Below, piece by piece: positions 42,610 to 51,600 of a stretch of DNA of 64,000 bases. Under the pieces are notes generated by a model. That model made no database searches and was not told the DNA's origin. It saw only the letters and a list, made by a program, of their open reading frames with translations. How positions within the stretch are numbered: position 1 is the first letter of the stretch; each line of letters begins with the position of its first letter. The stretch lies in assembly GCF_030296055.1 (NCBI RefSeq), contig NZ_AP027370.1, forward strand, positions 62,001 to 126,000. The letters run 5' to 3'. The position numbers and the translations under genes are program-made. This DNA is from Hydrogenimonas cancrithermarum. GTDB taxonomy: Bacteria > Campylobacterota > Campylobacteria > Campylobacterales > Hydrogenimonadaceae.

Positions 42610-43128
42610 ATGATTCGGATCGATACACTCAATGCCTCTTCCAACGGTTTCGGCTTTGATCTGACGACGAGTTCCGGCGACAGGATTTCGCTTTCGATGT
42701 ATGACAATAAAAGTGTTTCTCTGCATGCCAGTGATGGGAAGGGCGAACGCTCCTTTTCGATGAGCCTTCGGCACGAATACGGCTATCGCTTCTCCTATAA
42801 AGGCGATGGCATCGACGCGCAGGATCGAAAAGAGATCGAAGAGGCGATGAAGATCATCAAGCCGATGTTTCAGCAGTTTCTCGAAAATGTCGAGAAGAGC
42901 GACGAAATTCCGGGTTTCAAAGAGATCACCAATTTCTCCCAGATGATGCGGCAGGAGCTTCCTGCAACCGATACTCCGGATATGCAGAATATGCTCAAAG
43001 ACGAAACCGTCGGTACGATGGACGACGTTCTCGCACTTTTTGAGCAGAACGAAAAACTCCTCGAGAGTACGAAACGGCTTTTCGACCGGCTATTCGAACA
43101 GATCGACGGCTTCGACTTTTACGTGTAA
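42610..43128 (+). CDS. Conserved hypothetical protein, acidic helical C-terminus
   Basis: 172 aa, not recognised. Residues 1-70 alternate polar and hydrophobic residues like a beta-sandwich (FDLTTSSGDRISLSMYD); residues 72-165 are helical and acidic (EIEEAMKIIKPMFQQFLENV). No signal peptide or catalytic motif is seen. It has an AGGAGAAACGT ribosome site and its own spacing from dtd and glyS, so it is a genuine gene. The type is reminiscent of flagellar- or surface-associated proteins of Campylobacterota, but this is a weak impression. Confidence 0.65.
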   Translation: MIRIDTLNASSNGFGFDLTTSSGDRISLSMYDNKSVSLHASDGKGERSFSMSLRHEYGYRFSYKGDGIDAQDRKEIEEAMKIIKPMFQQFLENVEKSDEIPGFKEITNFSQMMRQELPATDTPDMQNMLKDETVGTMDDVLALFEQNEKLLESTKRLFDRLFEQIDGFDFYV

Positions 43129-43189
43129 TCGCACTTAAAGCCCCTTTTTGATAAAATCGGGTCAATTTTCCAAAGAGAATGGAGACGTT

Positions 43190-45238
43190 ATGACCCAACC
43201 CCTTCTTATCGAAATCGGTGTGGAAGAGCTTCCCGCCGTTCCCCTTCTCAAAATACTCGATGATATCGAAAAATCGTGGGCGAAGATTCTCGAGGCCAAT
43301 CGCCTGATGGCCGAGTTCGAGTTCTCCTACACGCCGCGCCGTCTCGTACTGTGGCATCCCGAGTTTTTGAAAAAGCAGCCCGACAGCGAAGATGAGATGT
43401 TCGGACCGCCGGTGCAGATCGCTTTCAAAGATGGTCAGCCGACCCGTGCGGCGGAGAGTTTCGCGCAGAAGTGTGGTGTGCCGCTCAGTGAGATCGGCCG
43501 TGGAGAAAAGGGCGGAAAAGAGGTACTTTACTACAAAAAGACCATTGTCGGAGAGCCGAGCGAGGCGCTGCTGGACGAGATGGTCAAAACCTGGATCGGT
43601 TCGATGCGCTTTGGGAAGATGATGCGCTGGGGCGATCGCAAAGAGGAGTTCATCCGCCCGGTGCGCTGGGTACTGGCGCTCTTTGGCAGCAGTGTCCCGG
43701 CCATCGAGCTCTTCGACGTCAAGAGCTCCAACACCACACGTGTGCATCGGCAGGTGACGTTCGAGCCGATTCCGGTCGATTCGCCGAAAGCCTATTTCGA
43801 AGCACTCGAAAACGGAGGTGTCGAACTCTTTCCCGACAGGCGGCGTGAGACGATTCAAGAAGGCTTCGAAACGATCGAAAAAGAGTATGGCGTCAACGTG
43901 GGACATGACGAGGAGCTGATGAATGAGATCGTCGCGATCACCGAGTATCCGACGCCGCTGCTCGGACGTTTCGACGAGAGCTTTCTAAAACTGCCACCGG
44001 AAGTGATCATGACCAGTATGAAGGAGCATCAGCGCTACTTTCCTCTCTTCAAAGAGGGGGTGCTAAACAACAGCTTCGTCGTCGTCTCCAACGCCAAAAC
44101 CGATGACTTTTCGCAAGTGATCGCAGGGAACGAACGGGTCCTCAAACCGCGTTTGAGCGATGCGATGTTCTTTTATGAAAACGACCTGAAAAACGGCCTG
44201 AACCCGGAAGGGCTCAAAAGCATCGTCTTCATGGACGGCCTCGGGACGATGTATGACAAGAGTGTGCGCGAGAGTCTCATTACGACGACACTGGCGGAAG
44301 TCTATGCCGAACCGCTCGAAAAAGAGACCTCCAAAGATGTGGGTGAGCTCAAAGCGCTGGCCGAACGCGCCGCGATGCTGGCAAAAGCGGACCTTCTGAC
44401 CGAAATGGTCTACGAGTTTACCGAGTTGCAGGGGATCATGGGGTACTACTACGCGAAAGCGTTGGGCGAGGACGACCTGGTCGCCGTCGCCATACGTGAC
44501 CAGTATCTCCCAAGCGGCGAAGAGAGCGACCTGCCCGAAAACCTTTTTGCCGCACTTCTGGCCATCGCCTACAAGTTCGACAACCTGATGGCGCTCTTCT
44601 CGGTCGGCAAGATCCCGACCGGTTCGCGCGACCCGTTCGCCTTGCGCCGGGCAGCGGCCGGCATCATCCGCATCGTGACGCATTTCGATATTCCATTCAA
44701 CATTTCTGAGATGATCGACTACTTCAAAAAAGAGTATGCGGAGTTTGACACCAAAGAGCTCGAGAAGTTTTTCGACGAACGATTCTACAAAGCACTCGAC
44801 GCCAACCCGTCGATCATCACGGCGGTACTCGCCAGCGGTGAGCGTGACGTGGGCGAGATCGTCAAGAAGGTGAACGCACTCAAAAACATTACCGAAAGCG
44901 ACGAGTTCAAAGAGATATTCACCACTTTCAAACGCGTTGCCAACATCAGCAAAGATATCGACCTCGAAAGCGAACTGACGGTCGATCCGGCACTTTTCGA
45001 AAAAGAGGAGGAAAAAAGACTTTACGAAGCCTTCGAGGCAATCGTCTCTAAGGAGTACGACGATTACGAAATGCAGCTCGATGCGCTCTTCTCTCTCAAG
45101 CCTCAGCTCGACCGCTTTTTCGACAATGTCATGGTCAATGCCGAGGACGAGAAACTCCGTACCAACCGAAGAAACCTTGTCGGATCGATCTACAAAGCGT
45201 TCAAAATCGTCGCAGATATCAAAGAGATAAGCATTTAA
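43190..45238 (+). CDS. glyS: Glycyl-tRNA synthetase, beta subunit
   Basis: 682-aa beta chain of the alpha2beta2 bacterial GlyRS, needed for tRNA binding. Starts with the family signature LLIEIGVEELPA, continues through FIRPVRWVLALFG (about 165), the HD-like central part and ends with VNAEDEKLRTNRRNLVGSIY. Start ATG at 43190 follows GGAGACGTT; TAAAAT at 43152 is a possible -10. glyQ is not adjacent, as is common in Campylobacterota. Confidence 0.96.
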   Translation: MTQPLLIEIGVEELPAVPLLKILDDIEKSWAKILEANRLMAEFEFSYTPRRLVLWHPEFLKKQPDSEDEMFGPPVQIAFKDGQPTRAAESFAQKCGVPLSEIGRGEKGGKEVLYYKKTIVGEPSEALLDEMVKTWIGSMRFGKMMRWGDRKEEFIRPVRWVLALFGSSVPAIELFDVKSSNTTRVHRQVTFEPIPVDSPKAYFEALENGGVELFPDRRRETIQEGFETIEKEYGVNVGHDEELMNEIVAITEYPTPLLGRFDESFLKLPPEVIMTSMKEHQRYFPLFKEGVLNNSFVVVSNAKTDDFSQVIAGNERVLKPRLSDAMFFYENDLKNGLNPEGLKSIVFMDGLGTMYDKSVRESLITTTLAEVYAEPLEKETSKDVGELKALAERAAMLAKADLLTEMVYEFTELQGIMGYYYAKALGEDDLVAVAIRDQYLPSGEESDLPENLFAALLAIAYKFDNLMALFSVGKIPTGSRDPFALRRAAAGIIRIVTHFDIPFNISEMIDYFKKEYAEFDTKELEKFFDERFYKALDANPSIITAVLASGERDVGEIVKKVNALKNITESDEFKEIFTTFKRVANISKDIDLESELTVDPALFEKEEEKRLYEAFEAIVSKEYDDYEMQLDALFSLKPQLDRFFDNVMVNAEDEKLRTNRRNLVGSIYKAFKIVADIKEISI

Positions 45239-45239
45239 C

Positions 45240-45274
45240 GAGAAGCAAGAAGTGAGAAGTGAGAAGTGAGAAGC
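45240..45274. repeat. Heptamer tandem repeat (GAGAAGT)5 covering the next gene's start
   Basis: Five 7-nt units: GAGAAGC, AAGAAGT, GAGAAGT, GAGAAGT, GAGAAGC. The array begins 2 nt after glyS and includes the ribosome-binding region and GTG start of the FAD oxidoreductase gene. Each GAGAAGT-G junction offers a GTG in a different frame; only the one at 45259 enters the gene. Confidence 0.85.
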
Positions 45275-46377
45275 GGTACGACGCTATTGTCGTTGGTGCC
45301 GGGATTGCGGGTATCAGTACCGCTTACTGGTTGAAGGAGGCTGGGCAGAAGGTTCTGCTCGTGGACAAAAAGGGATTGCTCGCCGGTGCCAGCGGTGCAG
45401 CGGGGGCTTTTCTTTCGCCGCGCCTGGGCAAAGGCGGCGACTTACAGAAAATCACCAACGAAGCCTACCTTTTCGCACTCGGCTTTTACGCCAAAGCCGT
45501 ACCCGAAGGCTTCTTTCAAAAAGGGCTCGTACGAATCCCAAAAGACGAAGGGGATGCCGAAAAGTTCGCAACCTACAAAAAGCATCTCGATCTTCCCTAC
45601 AGATGGTGCGAAGCCGAAGATCTACCTTTCATCGCTCCCGATTTTATGCGGTACGGGGCTTTCTGTTTCGATCACAGCGCCTTCGTCGATCCGATGACGG
45701 TGGCGAAAAAGCTGATATCGGGAATCGATACGGTATGGGGCGTCGATGCGAAGCCTGAACGAAGGGGAGGGCACTGGTATATCGGAAACTGTTCGGCAAA
45801 AAATATCGTCCTCGCTACCGGAGCCGATAAACTTCCCGTCGAGATCCCCTACATCACGATTGGCGGTCTCTGGGGCGAGCGTGTCGACGTTGAAAGTTCG
45901 GCGGAGATTCCCGTCACACTCCATCAGAAACTCTCCGTCTCCGCGAATATCGACGGCATCGTCCGTATCGGCGCCACCCATGTCCGAAACGACCCGAGAA
46001 GCGAGATCGAACGTGTCAACCGGCTCATCGTCGATGCCATCGCCCTCGTCCCCGACCTCCGGGATCAGCGGATCGTACGCATCTACGCCGGCCACCGCTC
46101 CTCCGTCAGCGACCACTTCCCGATCGTCGGTGCCGTTGCGGATACAGAGGCGGCAAAAGTACAACTCAAAACTCCGCCCAAGAGCCTCAAACCCGAATCG
46201 GATGCCATTCCGTACCTACCGGGATGCTACATCGTTGGAGGGTTCGGGGGAAGGGGGTTCGTGTTCGGCCCGCTCATGGGGCGGATGGCTGCCGAAAAGA
46301 TCGTGAATGGCGCGGATGTGGATATTCGTCTCTCCTCCGACCGGTATCTGTTGCGATATCTTAGAAATCGACGTTAA
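45259..46377 (+). CDS. FAD-dependent oxidoreductase, DAO family (MnmC C-domain-like)
   Basis: 372-aa flavoprotein with an N-terminal GAGIAGISTAYWL Rossmann motif and ASGAAGAFLSPRLGKGG, close in pattern to the GASGNxAG...P block of the FAD domain of MnmC, which demodifies cmnm5-uridine in tRNA. The C-terminal GGFGGRGFVFGPLMGRMAAE closes the DAO fold. No methyltransferase half is attached. Start is GTG inside a heptamer repeat, with GAGAAG as a weak ribosome site; no ATG lies near the family N-terminus. A general D-amino-acid or glycine oxidase is the alternative. Confidence 0.78.
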   Translation: MRSEKRYDAIVVGAGIAGISTAYWLKEAGQKVLLVDKKGLLAGASGAAGAFLSPRLGKGGDLQKITNEAYLFALGFYAKAVPEGFFQKGLVRIPKDEGDAEKFATYKKHLDLPYRWCEAEDLPFIAPDFMRYGAFCFDHSAFVDPMTVAKKLISGIDTVWGVDAKPERRGGHWYIGNCSAKNIVLATGADKLPVEIPYITIGGLWGERVDVESSAEIPVTLHQKLSVSANIDGIVRIGATHVRNDPRSEIERVNRLIVDAIALVPDLRDQRIVRIYAGHRSSVSDHFPIVGAVADTEAAKVQLKTPPKSLKPESDAIPYLPGCYIVGGFGGRGFVFGPLMGRMAAEKIVNGADVDIRLSSDRYLLRYLRNRR

Positions 46378-49160
46378 GGAAATCCTCGGATATCTTTTAC
46401 GTAGAGTACATTGATTCCCTGTCCCGTATCTTTGACATCGACATCGATACGAACACTTCGTGAAGCCTTGTACTGGATGATGAAACTCGAAACGGAGTCG
46501 TTCCGGTAGATGATGCGTATGCGGCGGCTGAGCCGTTTGCCCACTTCGATACCGAACCCTCCTTCGGGAGTGTTGAGGATGTTGAGCGTATCGAAGCGTA
46601 TGCCTGTCGCGGAGCCGATGGCGGTTTTGAGCCCGGCACCCAGCAGCATGGTACCGATGGTGCTTTCGGACGAGCCGTTCTGTTTGAAAGATTCGTCGGC
46701 CGGCTCCCCGAAAAGAATGTAGCTCATGATATCGTTCTGGCTCATCGGAGGCTCGGATGAAAAGAGAAATACGGGATTTGAAAGAGAGTGGCTCACATAG
46801 ATATGGAATTTGTTGAAGTCGACTTCATAGAGAATGTGAAGGTCGAGCCAGGGATTGATAGGATGTGCGCCAGAAAAGTAGATCTCCGACGGCTCGATGT
46901 CGAAATATTTTTCTGCGACGTTGAGAGAACCTTCCACGACCTTCACCATGCCAAGCAGAACCGCAGGTTTTTCAGCTTCCTTCCATATCGTGACATCCGG
47001 GATGAAGTAGACGTCGACCATCGGTATCCTGTAGTGGAGCGCCTTTTTCGAAAAGATATGAATATTCAGGCTCTTTTTGGTGTGGCTTGGCTCTTTGATA
47101 TCCTGAATGATGACGATATCTTCATCGTTGACGGTGTACTCTTTGGGAGGCTTGTAGACGATGAGCGCATCGAGAATCCCGATTTCACCTTCGGCACTTA
47201 ACGATGCCGGAGAGAGGGAAGCGGTTATCTGCAAATCCGCCGTGACATTTCCCTCCGGCCCGTTATAATGGACGCCTCTTCCTTCAAGTGCGATCGAGCC
47301 TTCACCCTTTCGGAGATCGAAGTACCCTTTCGCCATCCCTTTGTCCAGAAAAGCGAGCTTGTCGATGAAAAGCGTCAGATTTTCATCGAAGTGAAAATAT
47401 GAGCTTCTGTTCTGTTCCAGACGATGGTCCATTATCGCTACGCTATAGCGGTCGATACGCACCTCTTCGCCGTCGATTCCCCCTTCCAGGAGCGAGTCGA
47501 GTCCATAGTAGAGTGTCTGGGAATCGGGTTCGACAAGATACCATGGGATCTCGGTTTTGTAGGTAAGCTGTAGACGCTCCGCAAGGGAGACACTGAAATG
47601 GCTGGTCAATTCCGCATCGATCATGACGTCGGATTTCAGATCGAACTCCTCCATCAGTTCGTGGAGCGACTCGATATGGGTGATGAAGTCGAGATTCGTC
47701 GTTCCGTCCGGCTCCACCTCCCCCTTTGCATCCAGTGTCAAAGAACCGATATTCGCCCACCCTTCGATCTTCCCTCTCTTCTCGAAAAGGGTCAGGTAGC
47801 TTTTGGTGGTCGAGATGTTGAACATCTTCTTCTCTTTCGAGAGGAAAAGGAAACTCTCGATCTCTCCAATCAGTGGGGGTGGCAGCTCCTCCCATATACC
47901 GCCACCGCTCTTTTTTGGAGTGACACTCGAGTGGACGAGCATCATATCCGGTTTCATCTCGATGAAACTTTTTGTCGTAGAGTAGTTTCCATCGAGCGCG
48001 ACAACACCTTCGACAGTGGGTTCCGGTTCGAGCACGGCGGTTGCATTCGCCTCCATTCCGATGCTCTGACGAAGCAGAATCTGTGGTAGATGTTGGATGT
48101 AGGAGGGTGAATGCGGTTTTGCGACGAGATGCAGTGCATACTTTTTATAGTCGGTGCTGTAGGCATTCAGCGAAAAGGGCCCGATGTAAAAATCGGATGT
48201 AAGAGTGTCGGTGTCTCCGGCTGCATCCGCTTCGAATCGGTCGGCAGGCAATGGGTATCGCGATGAAGATATTCTCCCCTCCATTCTCGCCGCATAGGCG
48301 AGCGAGGGCGTAAAAAGAAGACTCTGGTCGATGTCGGCCGTCACGAATGAGTGTTCGAGCCGATAGTTCGATTTGGCGGTAAAGTAGTTCCCTTTAAACA
48401 GATAGTTGAAACGCAGCGTGAAATTTTGTATTGACAGGTTGGTATCTTTGAGTGCGATCTTTTCGTCGATCCTGGTTGCCGCTTCCAACCGCTGCATGGT
48501 TGCATTCAGTTTCACCGGAAAGCTTTTCGGAAAGTTTTCCAGATATGTTTCGGCAAGTTCTTCATATCTTTTCCCGGGTGAGACCGAACCTTCAGCCTTC
48601 ACGGTTCCATTGTGGATCGATCCGGAAACTTCGCCGAAGGCGTAGGACGACTCTATTTTTGTGTTGAATCGTTCGATTTCTGCAGCTTCCTTGTCAAGAA
48701 GGAGGTTTTTGATCTTTAAATCGAATTCGATCGCCTCGTCTTCGGGGAGAAACGTGATACAGTGTTCGATGTCGACCTGCTCGAAAAGAATGGGAGGCAG
48801 AACGATACCGCTGTCGTTTACTCCACTTTTCGACGTTTTCTCGGGGAATCGGAGAGGGTGGATCTTGACATCGGCAAGCGTGACACTTTCGATGGCCGGC
48901 CGCGGTGAAAAGAGCGAGAAGAGGGTGTAATGGATACCCAACTGCCTGGCCGAAAAAGCTTTTTTGTAGGAAAGATCGTAAAGATCGAATCCATTAAAGA
49001 GCGACCCTTCGATCCGCCGGTATCCGATGCCGTTGGAAGTCAGTACTTTTTTTGCAATGTAATCGGTCGTCTTTGGATGGAGCGTAATGAAGAGAAAGAG
49101 TCCCGAGACGATGAGCGTCGCTTGCAGAAAGAGTGCGAAGTGGACATACAAACGACCCAT
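46374..49160 (-). CDS. tamB: TamB-like translocation and assembly module protein (DUF490)
   Basis: 928-aa inner-membrane-anchored protein with one N-terminal hydrophobic helix (FLQATLIVSGLFLFITL), a long run of beta-strand-rich repeats and the C-terminal DUF490 domain (DIMSYILFGEPADESF, LGAGLKTAIGSATG). It would bridge the envelope and work with the Omp85 protein next to it in outer-membrane assembly or phospholipid transport. It is coupled to that gene by a 1-nt overlap (TGATG). Confidence 0.9.
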   Translation of the reverse strand: MGRLYVHFALFLQATLIVSGLFLFITLHPKTTDYIAKKVLTSNGIGYRRIEGSLFNGFDLYDLSYKKAFSARQLGIHYTLFSLFSPRPAIESVTLADVKIHPLRFPEKTSKSGVNDSGIVLPPILFEQVDIEHCITFLPEDEAIEFDLKIKNLLLDKEAAEIERFNTKIESSYAFGEVSGSIHNGTVKAEGSVSPGKRYEELAETYLENFPKSFPVKLNATMQRLEAATRIDEKIALKDTNLSIQNFTLRFNYLFKGNYFTAKSNYRLEHSFVTADIDQSLLFTPSLAYAARMEGRISSSRYPLPADRFEADAAGDTDTLTSDFYIGPFSLNAYSTDYKKYALHLVAKPHSPSYIQHLPQILLRQSIGMEANATAVLEPEPTVEGVVALDGNYSTTKSFIEMKPDMMLVHSSVTPKKSGGGIWEELPPPLIGEIESFLFLSKEKKMFNISTTKSYLTLFEKRGKIEGWANIGSLTLDAKGEVEPDGTTNLDFITHIESLHELMEEFDLKSDVMIDAELTSHFSVSLAERLQLTYKTEIPWYLVEPDSQTLYYGLDSLLEGGIDGEEVRIDRYSVAIMDHRLEQNRSSYFHFDENLTLFIDKLAFLDKGMAKGYFDLRKGEGSIALEGRGVHYNGPEGNVTADLQITASLSPASLSAEGEIGILDALIVYKPPKEYTVNDEDIVIIQDIKEPSHTKKSLNIHIFSKKALHYRIPMVDVYFIPDVTIWKEAEKPAVLLGMVKVVEGSLNVAEKYFDIEPSEIYFSGAHPINPWLDLHILYEVDFNKFHIYVSHSLSNPVFLFSSEPPMSQNDIMSYILFGEPADESFKQNGSSESTIGTMLLGAGLKTAIGSATGIRFDTLNILNTPEGGFGIEVGKRLSRRIRIIYRNDSVSSFIIQYKASRSVRIDVDVKDTGQGINVLYVKDIRGFP

Positions 49161-50875
49161 CAGAAAAGTTCCCCGATATGAAAATGAATCGCGAATCGAC
49201 TGAGGTCGTCGATATCGAATCCGGCATCCAGCGCGATCGGGCCAATGGGTGTTTTGTAACGTATTCCCGGGCCCACCGCTATGTAAGGCTTCCCATAATC
49301 GGGCAGGGTCGTCTGTCCGAGATAGGTGATGTCACTGAAAACCACCGTTTTGAAACTGCTGCCCATCGGGATACGAAGTTCGACCGTTCCTTCGGTGATA
49401 CTGTAGGCGCCGATCGGATCGCCATAGCCGTTTTTCGGGCCCAACTGACGATAACTGTAGGCACGGTTGGAATTCATCCCGCCTGCGTAGAAACGGTAGG
49501 ATGGTGGAACTTTGCCCTGAAGCACCTTGATGGCACCGTATTTGAGACGGACGGAGGATACACCCCATGGAAAAGGGCGGTGGTAGGCACCTGTGAGCAG
49601 AACTTTGTAATAGGTGGCATCCGAAAATTCCGATTTGTACGAGCCCATCCCTTCGGCTTGGAGTTTGTACCCTTTCGTCGGCTCCAGTACCGAGTCGCGT
49701 TTGTCGATCTCCCAACTTCCGAGGGGAGAGAGGATTCTCAATTTGCCGTTGGGAAAGTTTTCCGGATCGTTGCTGTCGGATGTGGTCGTATCGTCATAGA
49801 TGAGGCTCTCTTGGAAAAAATGGGGGTAACGTGACTGTTTGAGGTTGATTCTTGCGAGCAGCGATCTTTCATGGTATCCGTCATAGATCTCCCGCTTCGC
49901 TCCGATGTCCGCACTGGCTCTGTTGTGGTTTGGCAAGGGCGTATCGGCACTTGCCCGAACGAAGGCTTTCACCTGGGAGTAGCGTGCTTCCAGGCCAAGT
50001 GTTTTGAGATTTCCGAAGAAGTTTCGGTGTTTGATTCCGGCTTGGAGGTTGATGCCTTCGTCACTGCTGAAGCCGGCACCTGTCGTGATATGTACGGGTT
50101 TGGGATAGACCGATACCGTAATGTTTACAGGGACCTTGTTTCCATCGTGTTTTCCATCATCGATAACGACGCGTTCGATTCCCTCGTTGGCGTAGATCTC
50201 TCTGTAGCTGCGGCGGATAACCTCTGCCGAATAAGGATCACCCTCTCTGAAATGAAGAAGCGATGCGATGATTTTCGGTTCGACGCTTTCGGGGGCGTGT
50301 ATGGAGATTTTCCCGAATACGCATGGATCGTTGGGTGTGACGTCGTAGACGATATAAGCCCTGTTTTTTTCGATATCGACAAAGGCTTTCGTGTTGAGTT
50401 TTACATTGCAATATTGGTGATTGGCGTAAAATTTCTGAATTCTTTTCTTGCTTTCGATAAATTTTTCGGGATCGAAACGGTCCCCTTTTTCGAAGGGGAT
50501 GAGTGTATCGATGGGTAGGGGCGAGATTGTCGATACATTCTCTACACGAATCGGTTCGTTCTCTTCGACTTCAATGACGATCCGGTTTTTGCGAATACTG
50601 CTTTTGGCTTTGGCATGATAGAAACCATGGGATTTGTAGTAATTTTCGATCAGTGTCAAAAGCGGGTTGACCTTCTTCGGCTCGAGCTTCGGCGCACTTT
50701 TCCAAAATTCGAAAAAATATGGCTTTTTCAGACCGATGACCTCATAAAGTTCACGGTCGTCGATGGTATGGTTGCCCGAAAATTTTATCGGAAGAGCCGC
50801 AGCTATCAGAAATTGAGACAAAATCAAAAAAACGATCGATAATCTGACCACCCGTTGCCCCGTTTTTGGTACCAT
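49160..50875 (-). CDS. tamA: Omp85-family outer membrane protein (TamA-like)
   Basis: 571-aa protein: signal peptide (VVRLSIVFLILSQFLIAAA), three POTRA-like domains (about 25-250) and a C-terminal 16-strand barrel with the GGMNSNRAYSYRQLGP lid loop (VRGF/Y-like region) and final strand ending in phenylalanine (HIGELF). Pairing with tamB identifies it as the TamA partner rather than BamA. Start ATG at 50875 is 17 bp from the divergent HAD gene; no strong ribosome site is seen and a GTG slightly downstream would also give a good signal peptide. Confidence 0.9.
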   Translation of the reverse strand: MVPKTGQRVVRLSIVFLILSQFLIAAALPIKFSGNHTIDDRELYEVIGLKKPYFFEFWKSAPKLEPKKVNPLLTLIENYYKSHGFYHAKAKSSIRKNRIVIEVEENEPIRVENVSTISPLPIDTLIPFEKGDRFDPEKFIESKKRIQKFYANHQYCNVKLNTKAFVDIEKNRAYIVYDVTPNDPCVFGKISIHAPESVEPKIIASLLHFREGDPYSAEVIRRSYREIYANEGIERVVIDDGKHDGNKVPVNITVSVYPKPVHITTGAGFSSDEGINLQAGIKHRNFFGNLKTLGLEARYSQVKAFVRASADTPLPNHNRASADIGAKREIYDGYHERSLLARINLKQSRYPHFFQESLIYDDTTTSDSNDPENFPNGKLRILSPLGSWEIDKRDSVLEPTKGYKLQAEGMGSYKSEFSDATYYKVLLTGAYHRPFPWGVSSVRLKYGAIKVLQGKVPPSYRFYAGGMNSNRAYSYRQLGPKNGYGDPIGAYSITEGTVELRIPMGSSFKTVVFSDITYLGQTTLPDYGKPYIAVGPGIRYKTPIGPIALDAGFDIDDLSRFAIHFHIGELF

Positions 50876-50892
50876 TATAGCAAAGGAACAGC

Positions 50893-51528
50893 ATGAAAAC
50901 CGTGATTTTCGATCTCGATGGCACACTTGTCGATACCCATACCAATATCACCGCTTCGATCAATCACGTACGTAAAACGATATATGGACTGGAGCCGATG
51001 GACGCTGCGGAAGTTGCTCGTCTCATGAATCTTCCCGGCCTCAACCTCGCTTATGAATTTTACGGCGTGAAGCGATACGAGGAAGAGGCGAAAGAGCTCT
51101 TCGAATCGCACTACACCATCCAGTGCCTTCAAAATGCCGTGACCTTTGAAGGCATCGTCGAGATGCTGGAACTGCTGCTTTCGCATGAATGTGAACTTTT
51201 CGTCGCCACGAACGCTCCGAGCAGTACGTCGCGCCTGATTTTGAAAAAGAATGGTATCGACAGATGTTTCAGAGATATCGTAGGCGCCGATCGTGTAAAA
51301 TATCCGAAACCGCATCCCGAGATGATTCGGATGATAAGTGAAATTTCGAAATTCGAAGAGGTGTGGATGGTAGGTGACAGTCCGAAAGATATGGTTGCTG
51401 CGGAACAGGCGGAGGTCACACCTCTTTTTGTGGAATGGGGCTATTCCAAAAGACTCTCCGAAGGACTTTTGCATATACGCACGGTTTCCGAGCCTTCCAA
51501 AATAGTGGATACTCTCTTCGCTTTTTAA
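50893..51528 (+). CDS. HAD-superfamily phosphatase (phosphoglycolate phosphatase-like)
   Basis: 211-aa hydrolase with motif I DLDGTL (Asp7, Asp9), motif II TNA (about 98), motif III Lys in KYPKPHP (about 136) and motif IV GDSPKD (about 160). A helical cap domain sits between motif I and II, as in Gph/PpaX. Phosphoglycolate or pyrophosphate are typical substrates; the actual one cannot be read from the sequence. Start ATG follows AAAGGAACAGC. Confidence 0.88.
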   Translation: MKTVIFDLDGTLVDTHTNITASINHVRKTIYGLEPMDAAEVARLMNLPGLNLAYEFYGVKRYEEEAKELFESHYTIQCLQNAVTFEGIVEMLELLLSHECELFVATNAPSSTSRLILKKNGIDRCFRDIVGADRVKYPKPHPEMIRMISEISKFEEVWMVGDSPKDMVAAEQAEVTPLFVEWGYSKRLSEGLLHIRTVSEPSKIVDTLFAF

Positions 51529-51600
51529 CGCTAAATTAATAAGCGAACCAATAATATATACAAGCACATGTACGCATTGAATATAACAGAGAGGACTGGA

